Shown here piece by piece: positions 6,102 to 14,469 of a DNA stretch of 18,009 bases. The position numbers and the translations under genes are program-made. The notes beneath the pieces were generated by a model. It had not been told where the DNA came from and made no database searches. It was given only the letters and a program-made list of their open reading frames with translations. Each line of letters starts with the position of its first letter. Within the stretch, counting starts at the first letter, position 1. Location of the stretch: positions 1 through 18,009 of the forward strand of contig CAJTQO010000001.1 in assembly GCA_910578405.1 (NCBI GenBank), written 5' to 3'. Source of the DNA: an uncultured Lachnospiraceae bacterium (GTDB taxonomy: Bacteria > Bacillota > Clostridia > Lachnospirales > Lachnospiraceae).

Positions 6102-8669
6102 ATGAAAAAGAGGAAGGAAACAGGAACAACAGACAAAGGGATTCCCTTGCTTTTTTCCATTATTCTTGTTTTTGCCATATTGGGTGTTTTGGTATTTTCC
6201 GTGTCACATAAAATTACTAGGGAGATGTCCGCATCGGCAATCCAGAATCTGAGTGAAACGTTAGATTTGATCAAAGCTACCATAGAGGCGATTTTAAACA
6301 AGGAAGCGGAATACCAAAAGTTAATGGCAGAGGAGATTGCAAGGGCGGAGGATCCGGAAGAATATATCCGCGCCTACAATAAGAACCGGACAATGGTAAA
6401 GTTGTCTTTTATATGGAAAGGGAAGACGGAAGGCATATCCAATACGGGAGAAGCGTTTTCAGAGGAAGGGCTGGATTTTTCTGCGGGCGATATGGTGGGC
6501 GAACTGTTCATATCGGATTCTTATCTGAATTATATGGGAACTTGGGCGTATACCATGAAATGCCCGGTGGTAAAGGATGGACAGGAGATTGCAACGTTTT
6601 ATGTGGAATATGTATACGATTCCCTGGACAGATCGTTGCCGGAAGGTTTTTATAACAAAAAGGCCATGCTTTACATTATGGATGCGAAAACCAAGCGGCT
6701 GGTAATGAAACCGAAGGGGATGGGTGAGCGCAATGCAGGACATTTGAACTTGGAGGATTTTTACAGGGCAAATGACATCCAGGATGAAGAGCTGAGGCAA
6801 GAAGTGGAGGAATGCCTGGAAAACGGTAAAAATGTTATGTTTTATCACAACATCCGGAACAAGAAGGCGCTGAATTACATGTGGTCGGTAAATGGGGGGA
6901 CAGTTTACTTAATTGGCTATGTGCCTATCGAGGCAATCCAACAGGAAGGAAAAACGGTCAATCAGAATATTTTTACGGTGGTTGCCGTGATGCTGATTGC
7001 TTTTTTCCTATGCTGCATTTTGTATTATTTTAACCAAAAGGAGCAAAACAGGATTAGGCGGGAGCGGGAGAAAGAACGGGAAATTCATAGCATACAACTG
7101 GCAGAAGCCCTGCAGGCTGCGCAGATTGCCAGCAATTCCAAAACGATGTTCCTTTCCAACATGTCACATGATATCCGCACGCCAATGAATGCAGTGCTGG
7201 GATTTACGACGCTGCTTGCCAGGGATGCGGAAAATCCGGATAAGGTTAGGGAATATACAAAGAAAATCGCCGCGTCCGGCCAGCATCTGTTAAGCCTTAT
7301 TAATGATATTCTGGATGTTTCGAAAATAGAAAGCGGCAAGGTAGTGTTGAATGTGGGCGTGTTTACCTTGAATGATTTGGTATCTTCCGTGGATGCCATT
7401 ATACGTCCTATGGCAAAGGCAAGGGAACAGAAGTTTCATGTTATGGTCACAGGAATCAGACATGAAACGCTGATGGGGGATGAGACGAGGATTAACCAGG
7501 TGTTGATTAACTTGCTTTCCAATGCGGTGAAATATACCCAGCCGGGAGGAAATGTCTGGCTGCGCATGATTGGACAGAAGCAGCGGTCGGCCCAGTATGA
7601 ACATATCAGGATTGAAGTGGAGGACGACGGGTACGGGATGACGCCGGAATATCTGGAAAAGATATTTGACGCATTTACAAGGGCGGAGAACAGTACCACC
7701 AATAAAGTGCAAGGCACCGGGCTTGGCATGGCGATTACGAAAAATATTGTGGAACTGATGGGAGGCGCCATTGATGTTTCCAGTCAGGTGGATAAAGGAA
7801 GCTTGTTCCGGGTGGATTTGGAATTGAAGATACCGGAAGGGCAGACAGATAAACAATTCTGGAAGGAAGCAGGCATTTCACGGATACTGGCAGTGGAAAG
7901 CGACGCCGGAGCCTGTCAGGATATACGGACATGGATGGCGGATGAAGAGGTAACGGTGGATATAGCGCAAGGAATTGAGGAAGCGGTGCATTTACTGCAA
8001 GGCGCCGCCGGAGAGAAATACCAAATGATTCTGCTGGATGTGGAGGGGATGGGAGAGGACGGCATACAGGCGGCCGGGGAAATAAGAGGGGCAGTGGACG
8101 CCGGGATTCCGATACTCTTCCTGGCGGCAAACGATATAGAGGAAGGGGAAGGGACGCTTCAGGCGCAGCAGATGGGAGTCTTGGTCAAACCGTTTTTTGT
8201 GTCTGCTTTTAAGGCGAAAGTCCTGGAGCTGCAGGAAAAGGGCGGCGGAAAGGAGAAGGAAGCAGAGAGCGGCAATCTGGAGGGGCTGTATTTCCTTGCG
8301 GCGGAAGATAATGAGATTAACGCGGAAATCCTGAGTGAAATTATATCTATGGAGGGCGCGGGCTGTGAGGTGGTGGAGAACGGAAAACTGGCAGTGGAGC
8401 GTTTTGCGCATTCCAGGGCAGGAGAGTTTGATGCAATTTTGATGGATGTGCAGATGCCGGTTATGAACGGTTATGACGCCACAAGGGCAATCCGGGCATT
8501 GGAACGTCAGGACGCGAAAGAAATACCGATTATAGCAATGACAGCCAATGCTTTTGCAGAGGACGAGAAAGAGGCGCTGCAGGCCGGAATGAACGTCCAT
8601 CTGGCAAAGCCGATTGATGTGGAGTTATTAAAGCAGGTGATTAGTCAGTATGCCAAAGGAAGGGAGTAG
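6102..8669 (+). CDS. Hybrid sensor histidine kinase with two receiver domains
   Basis: 855 aa from the ATG at 6102, which has GGAG 7 bases upstream; an in-frame TTG at 6096 is too close to that site. Layout: short cytoplasmic start, helix about 15-35, extracytoplasmic sensor about 40-288 (Cache-like by size and position), helix about 290-310, coiled linker, HisKA with H356 in SHDIRTPMNAV, HATPase with N474 in LLSNAVKY, DDGYGM and GTGLGMAI. REC1 (about 585-705) has D646 but its acidic pocket reads AVESDAG instead of a DD pair. REC2 (about 725-855) is canonical with AAEDNE, D782 in LMDVQMPVMNG and AKPID. No HPt domain or output DNA-binding domain is present, so a separate phosphotransfer partner is needed. 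The solute-binding lipoprotein gene starts 4 bases after the stop, in the same transcript. Confidence 0.93.
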   Translation: MKKRKETGTTDKGIPLLFSIILVFAILGVLVFSVSHKITREMSASAIQNLSETLDLIKATIEAILNKEAEYQKLMAEEIARAEDPEEYIRAYNKNRTMVKLSFIWKGKTEGISNTGEAFSEEGLDFSAGDMVGELFISDSYLNYMGTWAYTMKCPVVKDGQEIATFYVEYVYDSLDRSLPEGFYNKKAMLYIMDAKTKRLVMKPKGMGERNAGHLNLEDFYRANDIQDEELRQEVEECLENGKNVMFYHNIRNKKALNYMWSVNGGTVYLIGYVPIEAIQQEGKTVNQNIFTVVAVMLIAFFLCCILYYFNQKEQNRIRREREKEREIHSIQLAEALQAAQIASNSKTMFLSNMSHDIRTPMNAVLGFTTLLARDAENPDKVREYTKKIAASGQHLLSLINDILDVSKIESGKVVLNVGVFTLNDLVSSVDAIIRPMAKAREQKFHVMVTGIRHETLMGDETRINQVLINLLSNAVKYTQPGGNVWLRMIGQKQRSAQYEHIRIEVEDDGYGMTPEYLEKIFDAFTRAENSTTNKVQGTGLGMAITKNIVELMGGAIDVSSQVDKGSLFRVDLELKIPEGQTDKQFWKEAGISRILAVESDAGACQDIRTWMADEEVTVDIAQGIEEAVHLLQGAAGEKYQMILLDVEGMGEDGIQAAGEIRGAVDAGIPILFLAANDIEEGEGTLQAQQMGVLVKPFFVSAFKAKVLELQEKGGGKEKEAESGNLEGLYFLAAEDNEINAEILSEIISMEGAGCEVVENGKLAVERFAHSRAGEFDAILMDVQMPVMNGYDATRAIRALERQDAKEIPIIAMTANAFAEDEKEALQAGMNVHLAKPIDVELLKQVISQYAKGRE

Positions 8670-8672
8670 GAG

Positions 8673-10004
8673 ATGGATAGGGGGAAAGACAAGAAGAGGG
8701 TGAAAAGCGCTGCGGCGTGTCTGGCCGGACTGGCGGCATTTGCCATGCTGGCCTGCGGGGGAAAGCCAAACGGAGCAAACTTGATTACGGAAGAAGAGGA
8801 CAGCGCAAGAGTGGTGACAATGTTTAGCCCTATGGAGAAGACAGAGCCGAATGTGGACAATATAGCAAGAAGCGCAGCGGATAAAACAGTAATTCTGGCG
8901 GAAAAAAAACTGGGAGTGAGGGTGAATTATGTAACTTATACGGCAGAAAATTATCAGGATAAGACGTACGATGATGTGGCGCTTGACAGGGCGCGCAATG
9001 ATATGGACGATATTTATTTGCTCAACCCGGACGTGATAAAGGCTTTGGGGGAGGAAGGGAAGCTTATGGATTTGTCCGGGCTGGAATGCGCAAAGAACCT
9101 GCGGGATGTGGTGAAGACGGCCAATACGGTGGATGGGAAACTGGTGGCCATCCCACAGGAGGTGGTCGCTTATGGCTTATTCATTAATAAAGATATGTTT
9201 GACCGATATAAGCTGGAGCTGCCGGAAACGCCGGAAGATTTTTTAGAGTGCTGCCGGATTTTTAAGGAGAACGGCATTGAAACGCCGGTGGGGGCAAACC
9301 GCTGGTGGTTAGAAAACTTTGTGCTGGCGCAGGCATATGCGGATTTATATAATGGGGGGAATACACAGGCGGAGATAGCGGCGTTAAACAGCGGGGAAAG
9401 CAAGTACAGCGACTATATGCGCCCTGGCTTTGAATTTTTAAAAGAAATGATAGATAAGGGATATGTGGATGCTAAAAAGGCGTATGTGAGCGAGGCCATT
9501 GAAGGGGAGGGGCCGGATTTCCTGGCGCAGAAGACGCCGATTGTCATGGCATATTGGGGAGCGGCCAATACGGAAACCGCTTATGGGGATGCGGATTTTG
9601 AAATGCTGGTGATTGGCTTCCCAAGCAGCCGTGGGCAGATGCCGGTCATGCCCATGACAGGGTTTGCCGTTGGGGCGGATGCGGAACATGCGCAAGACGC
9701 CATGGATGTTTTGGAGGTAATGCTTTCCGATGAAGCGCTTCAGATTTATGCGGAAACCAACAGAGTGATATCTCCGTCCAACAATGTGGAGGTGGAATGC
9801 GTCCCTGCGTTAAAACCGCTTAAGGACAGAATAGAAGAGGATGTGTTTGTCCTTGGGGCCAATGCGGGGATGAAATTGGAGCAGTGGGGAAATACCTGCC
9901 TGATTGTGCGGGAATTGTTAAACGGGGCTACCGTAGAGGAGTGCATGGCGGAGTTTGACAGGCTGCAGGAAGAATCTATGGGGAACGAAAGGAATACAGG
10001 ATAA
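8673..10004 (+). CDS. Extracellular solute-binding lipoprotein (family 1, sugar type)
   Basis: 443 aa. It starts with a lysine-rich N-terminus, a hydrophobic signal and the lipobox-like MLAC with Cys at residue 28; Met at -3 is atypical. The mature part has the layout of ABC-type carbohydrate-binding proteins: a VNYVTYTAENYQD lobe, DMDDIYLLNPDVIKAL, the hinge segment AIPQEVVAYGLFINKDMFDR, and a C-terminal lobe with AVGADAEHAQDAMDVLEVML. GGAG(TAG)GAG overlapping the kinase stop codon acts as the ribosome site. No permease or ATPase gene is nearby, and the only neighbour in the unit is the hybrid kinase, so a ligand-presenting role for the kinase sensor is a reasonable inference. The ligand is unknown; an oligosaccharide is likely from the family. 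Confidence 0.9.
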   Translation: MDRGKDKKRVKSAAACLAGLAAFAMLACGGKPNGANLITEEEDSARVVTMFSPMEKTEPNVDNIARSAADKTVILAEKKLGVRVNYVTYTAENYQDKTYDDVALDRARNDMDDIYLLNPDVIKALGEEGKLMDLSGLECAKNLRDVVKTANTVDGKLVAIPQEVVAYGLFINKDMFDRYKLELPETPEDFLECCRIFKENGIETPVGANRWWLENFVLAQAYADLYNGGNTQAEIAALNSGESKYSDYMRPGFEFLKEMIDKGYVDAKKAYVSEAIEGEGPDFLAQKTPIVMAYWGAANTETAYGDADFEMLVIGFPSSRGQMPVMPMTGFAVGADAEHAQDAMDVLEVMLSDEALQIYAETNRVISPSNNVEVECVPALKPLKDRIEEDVFVLGANAGMKLEQWGNTCLIVRELLNGATVEECMAEFDRLQEESMGNERNTG

Positions 10005-10011
10005 GGGAGAA

Positions 10012-10056
10012 TAAAAGAACTGGCCAGCCATTTTGCATGGTTGGCCAGTTCTTTTA
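10012..10056. terminator. Strong bidirectional terminator between convergent genes
   Basis: TAAAAGAACTGGCCA (10012-10026) and its exact complement (10042-10056) pair over 15 bp. The stem continues GCCAT/ATGGT for five more pairs (one G-T) around a 5-base loop TTTGC. T-runs lie at the 3' side of either strand. It ends the kinase/binding-protein transcript on the plus strand and can end the hemerythrin transcript on the minus strand. Confidence 0.93.
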
Positions 10057-10080
10057 TAGGGCGGGCCGGTTTTGCACAGT

Positions 10081-10106
10081 TTGCCGGCAATGCCGGCAAT
10101 GTTTTT
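10081..10106 (+). terminator. Second hairpin terminator on the plus strand
   Basis: TTGCCGGC (10081-10088) pairs perfectly with GCCGGCAA (10092-10099) around AAT and is followed by TG and five Ts. It lies 25 bases after the main terminator and would act as a back-up, keeping plus-strand transcription out of the hemerythrin gene. Confidence 0.55.
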
Positions 10107-10124
10107 CTGCAGCGGTTTAACGCG

Positions 10125-10514
10125 TTATTTGACCAGTTTCTTGTCCACTCTCTGGATATGGTTGATCAGCCAGTCTGTCAGGAAATCCAGAAGGTCTTGC
10201 GCTATTTCATCCTGCTCATCCTCGCTGCCGGACAAATCGAATTCTGCCAGGCGGTCTTCGAATTGACGGTGTTGTGCGGCGTGCTGGGTTATGTAAGGGT
10301 ATTGGATGCTTTTCTGGTATTCTTCTTCGTGGGCAAAATGTGTCCGTGTGTAATTAATCAATTCTGATACAAGTTCTACTATTTTGTCGGATTTGTCTAC
10401 CAGAAAGCTGTCATAAAGTAAATCGTGGGTTTCCTGGGCAAGCTCAAAGAGCCTGGTGTGTTCCTGGTCAATGAGGTCAATTCCTGTGAAATATTCAGGT
10501 TTCATTTCATACAT
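10125..10514 (-). CDS. Bacteriohemerythrin
   Basis: 129 aa from the ATG at 10514, which has GGAGG six bases upstream; a longer frame to 10598 lacks a ribosome site and would cover the promoter. It is a four-helix di-iron oxygen-binding protein. All ligand positions of the family are visible: H19 (IDQEH), H59 and E63 (HFAHEE), H78 and H82 (HAAQH), H119 and D124 (HIQRVD). It is a single-domain soluble form with no signal peptide. In anaerobes such proteins are thought to bind or deliver O2 or to protect iron enzymes. It is convergent to the binding-protein gene and has no obvious operon partner. Confidence 0.94.
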   Translation of the reverse strand: MYEMKPEYFTGIDLIDQEHTRLFELAQETHDLLYDSFLVDKSDKIVELVSELINYTRTHFAHEEEYQKSIQYPYITQHAAQHRQFEDRLAEFDLSGSEDEQDEIAQDLLDFLTDWLINHIQRVDKKLVK

Positions 10515-10569
10515 ATAAAGCCTCCATTCCTGCCGTGATATGGGCATAAACAAAAATTTTACGTATCTT

Positions 10570-10598
10570 ATCTTACTACCTTTCCGCGGCAGAATCAA
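10570..10598 (-). promoter_or_regulatory. Likely promoter of the hemerythrin gene
   Basis: On the minus strand TTGATT (10593-10598) and TAAGAT (10570-10575) are separated by 17 bases, about 55 bases before the start codon. A second TAAGAT sits at 10565-10570 but with a poor spacing. Confidence 0.5.
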
Positions 10599-10639
10599 GT
10601 AGGCGTGAGCGGAAGACGGCGGGGCGGCTTGGAAAAAGC

Positions 10640-10667
10640 TTGAATGTCAGTTGTATTTTGATATAAT
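10640..10667 (+). promoter_or_regulatory. Promoter of the glycosidase operon
   Basis: TTGAAT (10640-10645) and a perfect TATAAT (10662-10667) with a 16-base spacer. Transcription should start near 10674, giving a leader of about 137 bases in which I see no clear structure or gene. It diverges from the hemerythrin promoter about 40 bases away. Confidence 0.7.
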
Positions 10668-10810
10668 GTAGAAAGCGGCCTGGGAGACGGCCATAGCGTT
10701 ATAAGATATGGAAACGGAAAACAGCATCATTTGAGGAAGTGTGGCAGTGGGGTTTCAAGGCGCGGAATGGGGCGCTGAGAGGCGGAGCTGAAACGGAAAG
10801 GAAAAGGGAT

Positions 10811-12013
10811 ATGGGAAGTGTTGTGAAGTTGGGAATGATTGGGCTTGGAGCCAGGGGAAAGGGACTGTTGGAAACGGCATATCTGGAACATCCGGATGCA
10901 GAGTTTGTGGCTGTCTGTGACAGGTATGAGGACAGATGCCTGGAAGCCGCAGGCATCCTTGAGAAAAGGACAGGAAAGAGGCCAAAAATCACTGCGGACT
11001 ATAGGGAACTGCTGCAGATGCCGGAAGTGGACGCGGTTATTATATGCACATCCTGGGATATGCATATAGAGATGTGCATTGCGGCGATGAAGGCAGGAAA
11101 ATATGCGGGATGTGAAGTGGGAGGGGCGTATTCCATTAGGGAATGCTGGAAACTGGTGGAGGCATATGAGCAGACCGGGATTCCGGTGATGTTTATGGAA
11201 AACTGTGTGTATGGGCGGGATGAAATGATGGTGGCCCATATGGCGGAGCTTGGGGTGTTGGGTGAAATTGTGCATTGTGAAGGCGGATACCGCCATGACC
11301 TGAGGGAAGAGATTGCCTTTGGGAAGGAGAACCGCCATTACCGCTTGGCAAACTATACCCACAGAAATACGGAAAACTATCCCACCCATGAATTGGGGCC
11401 GATTGCCAGGCTCCTTCATATTAACAGAGGGAACCGGATGCTTTCCCTGACATCCATGTCATCCAGGGCGTCGGGGTTAAGGGAGTACATCAAACAGAAC
11501 AAGCCGGAGGATGCGAAGCTGGCCAATACGGTTTTCCAACAAGGGGATGTGGTGAATACCATTATCAAATGCAGCAACGGGGAAACCATTTTGCTTACGT
11601 TAGATACGACTCTGCCTAGGTATTATTCCAGAGGCTTTACCGTACAGGGGACAAAAGGGATGTACAGTGAAGACAACGGTTCCATATTCCTGGACGGGGA
11701 GGAAGCGGCCAAGGATCATTTTCATTGGAAAAAACATTGGGGGAATGTGGAAGAGTATAGGGAAGCCTATGAACATCCGGCGTGGAGAAAGTATTTACAG
11801 GATGGCGTAAAAAAGGGCCATGACGGCATGGATTATCTTGCGTTTTGTGACTTTATAAAATGTGTGCAGGAACGGACGCAGGCTGCCATTGATGTTTATG
11901 ATATGGCCAGTTGGATGAGCATATCGGCGCTGGCGGAACAGTCTATAGCGATGGGAGGCCAGCCTGTGGCCATCCCCGACTTTACGAACGGCAAGTGGAT
12001 GAAATACTATTAA
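10811..12013 (+). CDS. Gfo/Idh/MocA-family protein resembling GH109 glycosidases
   Basis: 400 aa from the ATG at 10811, after AAGGAAAAGGG; an in-frame GTG at 10739 would only add a non-conserved extension. The N-terminal Rossmann fold has GLGARGKG for NAD(P). Candidate active-site residues follow the order I recall from the GH109 alpha-N-acetylgalactosaminidase of Elizabethkingia (E149, Y179, H181, Y225, H228, Y307): here E130, Y160 and H162 (YRHDLR), Y190 and H193 (YPTH), Y272. Most of the spacings agree. GH109 enzymes use bound NAD in a redox-type hydrolysis. There is no signal peptide, unlike many GH109 proteins, so it acts in the cytoplasm. It lies 14 bases before a GH95 fucosidase gene. 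It could instead be a true sugar dehydrogenase of the wider superfamily. Confidence 0.85.
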   Translation: MGSVVKLGMIGLGARGKGLLETAYLEHPDAEFVAVCDRYEDRCLEAAGILEKRTGKRPKITADYRELLQMPEVDAVIICTSWDMHIEMCIAAMKAGKYAGCEVGGAYSIRECWKLVEAYEQTGIPVMFMENCVYGRDEMMVAHMAELGVLGEIVHCEGGYRHDLREEIAFGKENRHYRLANYTHRNTENYPTHELGPIARLLHINRGNRMLSLTSMSSRASGLREYIKQNKPEDAKLANTVFQQGDVVNTIIKCSNGETILLTLDTTLPRYYSRGFTVQGTKGMYSEDNGSIFLDGEEAAKDHFHWKKHWGNVEEYREAYEHPAWRKYLQDGVKKGHDGMDYLAFCDFIKCVQERTQAAIDVYDMASWMSISALAEQSIAMGGQPVAIPDFTNGKWMKYY

Positions 12014-12027
12014 GGGAGGCGGCTGAT

Positions 12028-14397
12028 ATGCAATGGAAATTGAATTATAAAGAACCGGCAGGAAGCTGGACGGAATCCTTGCCCTTGGGAAATGGTGAGC
12101 TTGGCGTTATGTGGGCGGGAAGCGCAGGGTGTGACCGGATTGAACTGAATTTGGACACGCTCTGGTCCGGGACGCGGCAGGAAGAGGCCGGATATGGGGA
12201 ATTGCCCGACTGGAAGGGATTACGGCAGATGATAGCGGAGGGGAAGTTAAGAGAAGCGGAAAAGTATGCGCAAGAGCATATTTTGGGTGACTGGACGGCC
12301 GGCTATCTTCCGGCAGGTTCGCTGCTGATTGATTTTTGCCGTGGAAAAGAAGGGGACATAACGGATTACCGGAGGGAATTGTCTCTCAATGACGCTGTGC
12401 AGGCCGCTTCATGGAAAGCGGGAGAGGTTTCTTACGGCAAAGAGATGTTTGTGAGTATGGCAGATCCGGTGTTTGCAGTGAGAGTGCAGGTGGGCAAAAA
12501 CGAGACGGTGGAAGCGGAGATTGGCCTGGAGAGCCAATTGCGGTATGAAACAAATGTATGGGGAGACAAGGACGGGCTGGAGCTTTGCGGTTATGCCCCG
12601 GTTTATGCCGCCCCCAATTATTATAAGTGTGAAACCCCGATACGGTATGAAGAGGGAAAGGGAACGCGTTTTTGCATAAAGCTTGCGGTTGCCTTAAGCG
12701 CCGGAACGGTGCAGGCGGAGGGGAAGCGGCTGAAAGTGACGGCGCAGGAAGATTTTTATATCTTTTTGACAGCGGCGACGGATTTTTATGGCGGGGCGGA
12801 TTGGCAGGAAAAAATGACGGATGTTTTAGCGTATGCGAAAAAAGAGGGGTACGGGGAGCTGAAACGGAAGCATTTGGAGGCATACAGGCCCATATTTAAC
12901 CGTGTGGAACTGCAGTTTGAGGAGACGGATTTTGGAAAGGCGGATACGATGCACTGTCTGCGGCATTTTGGGGAAGGAGCTGTGGACAGGAACTTTATGG
13001 CTTTGCTGTTCCATTACGCCAGATATTTGCTGATATGCTCTTCCAAACCAGGCACGCAGGCGGCAAATCTGCAGGGAATCTGGAACCGGGAAGTAAGGCC
13101 GCCATGGAGTTCCAACTATACAGTGAACATTAACACGCAGATGAATTACTGGATGGCGGAAAGCTGCGGCCTGAGTGAGTTCCATATGCCTTTGTTCGAC
13201 TTGATAGACACAACGGCGCAAAAGGGAAAAGACACGGCAAAGAGACTGTACGGGCTGGAAGGCTGGGTGAGCCACCATAACCTTGATGTGTGGGGGCATT
13301 CCGGTCCGGTAGGGAAATACGCGCAGGATGAAGCTCCTTGCGCCTATGCCCTCTGGCCTATGAGTTCCGGCTGGCTGTGCAGGCATTTGTGGGAGCATTA
13401 CTGTTATACGCTGGACAAGGACTTTTTAGAGACGCGCGCGTATCCGGTGATTCGGGAGGCGGTGCGTTTTTACCTGGGTTATCTGACAGAATATGACGGG
13501 TTTCTTGTAACAAGCCCTTCCACTTCGCCGGAAAATGTGTTTTATGGCAAGGATGGGGAAAAGCATAGCGTGTCGATGGCTTCTGCCATGGATATTTCCA
13601 TATTGAAGGATTTGTTTGGCAACTATTTGGAAATCTGCCGGATATTGGGCAAGGAAGAGTGGAAGCGGGAAACGGAAGAAGCATGGAAAAAGCTTCCGCC
13701 TTTTCAGATTGGAAAGGCAGGGCAGCTTCAGGAGTGGTATGAGGATTATGAGGAAACCGACATCCATCACAGGCATGTATCCCATCTTTACGGCCTGTAT
13801 CCCGCGAATTTGTTTCCTGGTGACACGCAGGAAGGGGCGGCTTTGCGCCGGGCGTGTGAAAAGACGTTGGAACGGCGCGGCGATGATGGGACGGGCTGGT
13901 GCATGGCATGGAAGGCGAGTCTGTGGGCCAGGCTGAAAAACGGGGACAAGGCTTTGGCGCTGTTGAAAAACCAGATGAGGCTGACGTTTGAAGAAAAATT
14001 GGCTATATCAGGGGGAGGGATTTATCCGAATTTATTCTGTGCGCACCCTCCGTTCCAGATTGACGGGAACTTTGGTTTTGCGGCAGCGGTGACGGAAATG
14101 CTTTTGCAAAGCCAGGATGGCAGGATAGAGCTATTGCCTGCGCTGCCAGGGGAATGGAAGGACGGGCAGGCAAAGGGATTAAAGGCAAGGGGAGGATATA
14201 CGGTGGATGTGGCGTGGAAGAATGGGGGAGTGACGGCTTTTAGGATTTGCGCCATCGCGCCGGGAGAAGTGGAAGTTTTGTATGGGGGGAAGAAGCAACG
14301 GCTCCGGTTTGAGGAAGGCAAGGGGCTGTCGTGGCAGATGGGGGAGGAAAGCGTTGCGTTACATTTTGCGCCATGCTATAATCAGACCACGCAGTGA
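12028..14397 (+). CDS. GH95 alpha-L-fucosidase (intracellular)
   Basis: 789 aa from the ATG at 12028 with AGGGAGG 8 bases upstream, close to the usual GH95 length. It begins with the family's N-terminal signature (LPLGNGELGVMWAG, NLDTLWSG). The (alpha/alpha)6 barrel carries the catalytic elements known from Bifidobacterium AfcA (recalled as N421/N423, E566, D766): N367 and N369 in VNINTQMNYW, general acid E502 in SPSTSPEN, and D679 in FQIDGNFG. GH95 enzymes invert and mostly release alpha-1,2-linked L-fucose from H-type glycans; some prefer L-galactose. No signal peptide or carbohydrate-binding module is seen, so the substrate must be imported. It is co-transcribed with the GH109-like gene. 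No fucose catabolic genes or dedicated regulator are in the window. Confidence 0.94.
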   Translation: MQWKLNYKEPAGSWTESLPLGNGELGVMWAGSAGCDRIELNLDTLWSGTRQEEAGYGELPDWKGLRQMIAEGKLREAEKYAQEHILGDWTAGYLPAGSLLIDFCRGKEGDITDYRRELSLNDAVQAASWKAGEVSYGKEMFVSMADPVFAVRVQVGKNETVEAEIGLESQLRYETNVWGDKDGLELCGYAPVYAAPNYYKCETPIRYEEGKGTRFCIKLAVALSAGTVQAEGKRLKVTAQEDFYIFLTAATDFYGGADWQEKMTDVLAYAKKEGYGELKRKHLEAYRPIFNRVELQFEETDFGKADTMHCLRHFGEGAVDRNFMALLFHYARYLLICSSKPGTQAANLQGIWNREVRPPWSSNYTVNINTQMNYWMAESCGLSEFHMPLFDLIDTTAQKGKDTAKRLYGLEGWVSHHNLDVWGHSGPVGKYAQDEAPCAYALWPMSSGWLCRHLWEHYCYTLDKDFLETRAYPVIREAVRFYLGYLTEYDGFLVTSPSTSPENVFYGKDGEKHSVSMASAMDISILKDLFGNYLEICRILGKEEWKRETEEAWKKLPPFQIGKAGQLQEWYEDYEETDIHHRHVSHLYGLYPANLFPGDTQEGAALRRACEKTLERRGDDGTGWCMAWKASLWARLKNGDKALALLKNQMRLTFEEKLAISGGGIYPNLFCAHPPFQIDGNFGFAAAVTEMLLQSQDGRIELLPALPGEWKDGQAKGLKARGGYTVDVAWKNGGVTAFRICAIAPGEVEVLYGGKKQRLRFEEGKGLSWQMGEESVALHFAPCYNQTTQ
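14354..14382 (+). promoter_or_regulatory. Possible promoter inside the end of the fucosidase gene
   Basis: TTGCGT (14354-14359), a 17-base spacer and the extended -10 TGCTATAAT (-10 at 14377-14382) lie within the last codons of the GH95 gene. Transcription would start near 14389, so the carboxypeptidase and two-component genes could be expressed apart from the glycosidases. The -35 is weak. Confidence 0.5.
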
Positions 14398-14469
14398 TAT
14401 GGCGGGGAGAGTGGGCAGTGGCTGAGGGAAGGAGGAGCGTTGCCGCAAAACGGCGGCACGGAGGCGGTT

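Noticed and set aside
6023..6211. 62-codon plus-strand frame overlapping the start of the hybrid kinase
   Set aside because: It is an out-of-frame reading of the leader and kinase N-terminus; the sequence after 6102 clearly codes in the kinase frame.
10739..10810. Longer start (GTG) for the GH109-like gene
   Set aside because: The extra 24 residues precede the Rossmann start, are not protein-family-like, and the ATG at 10811 has a purine-rich ribosome site.
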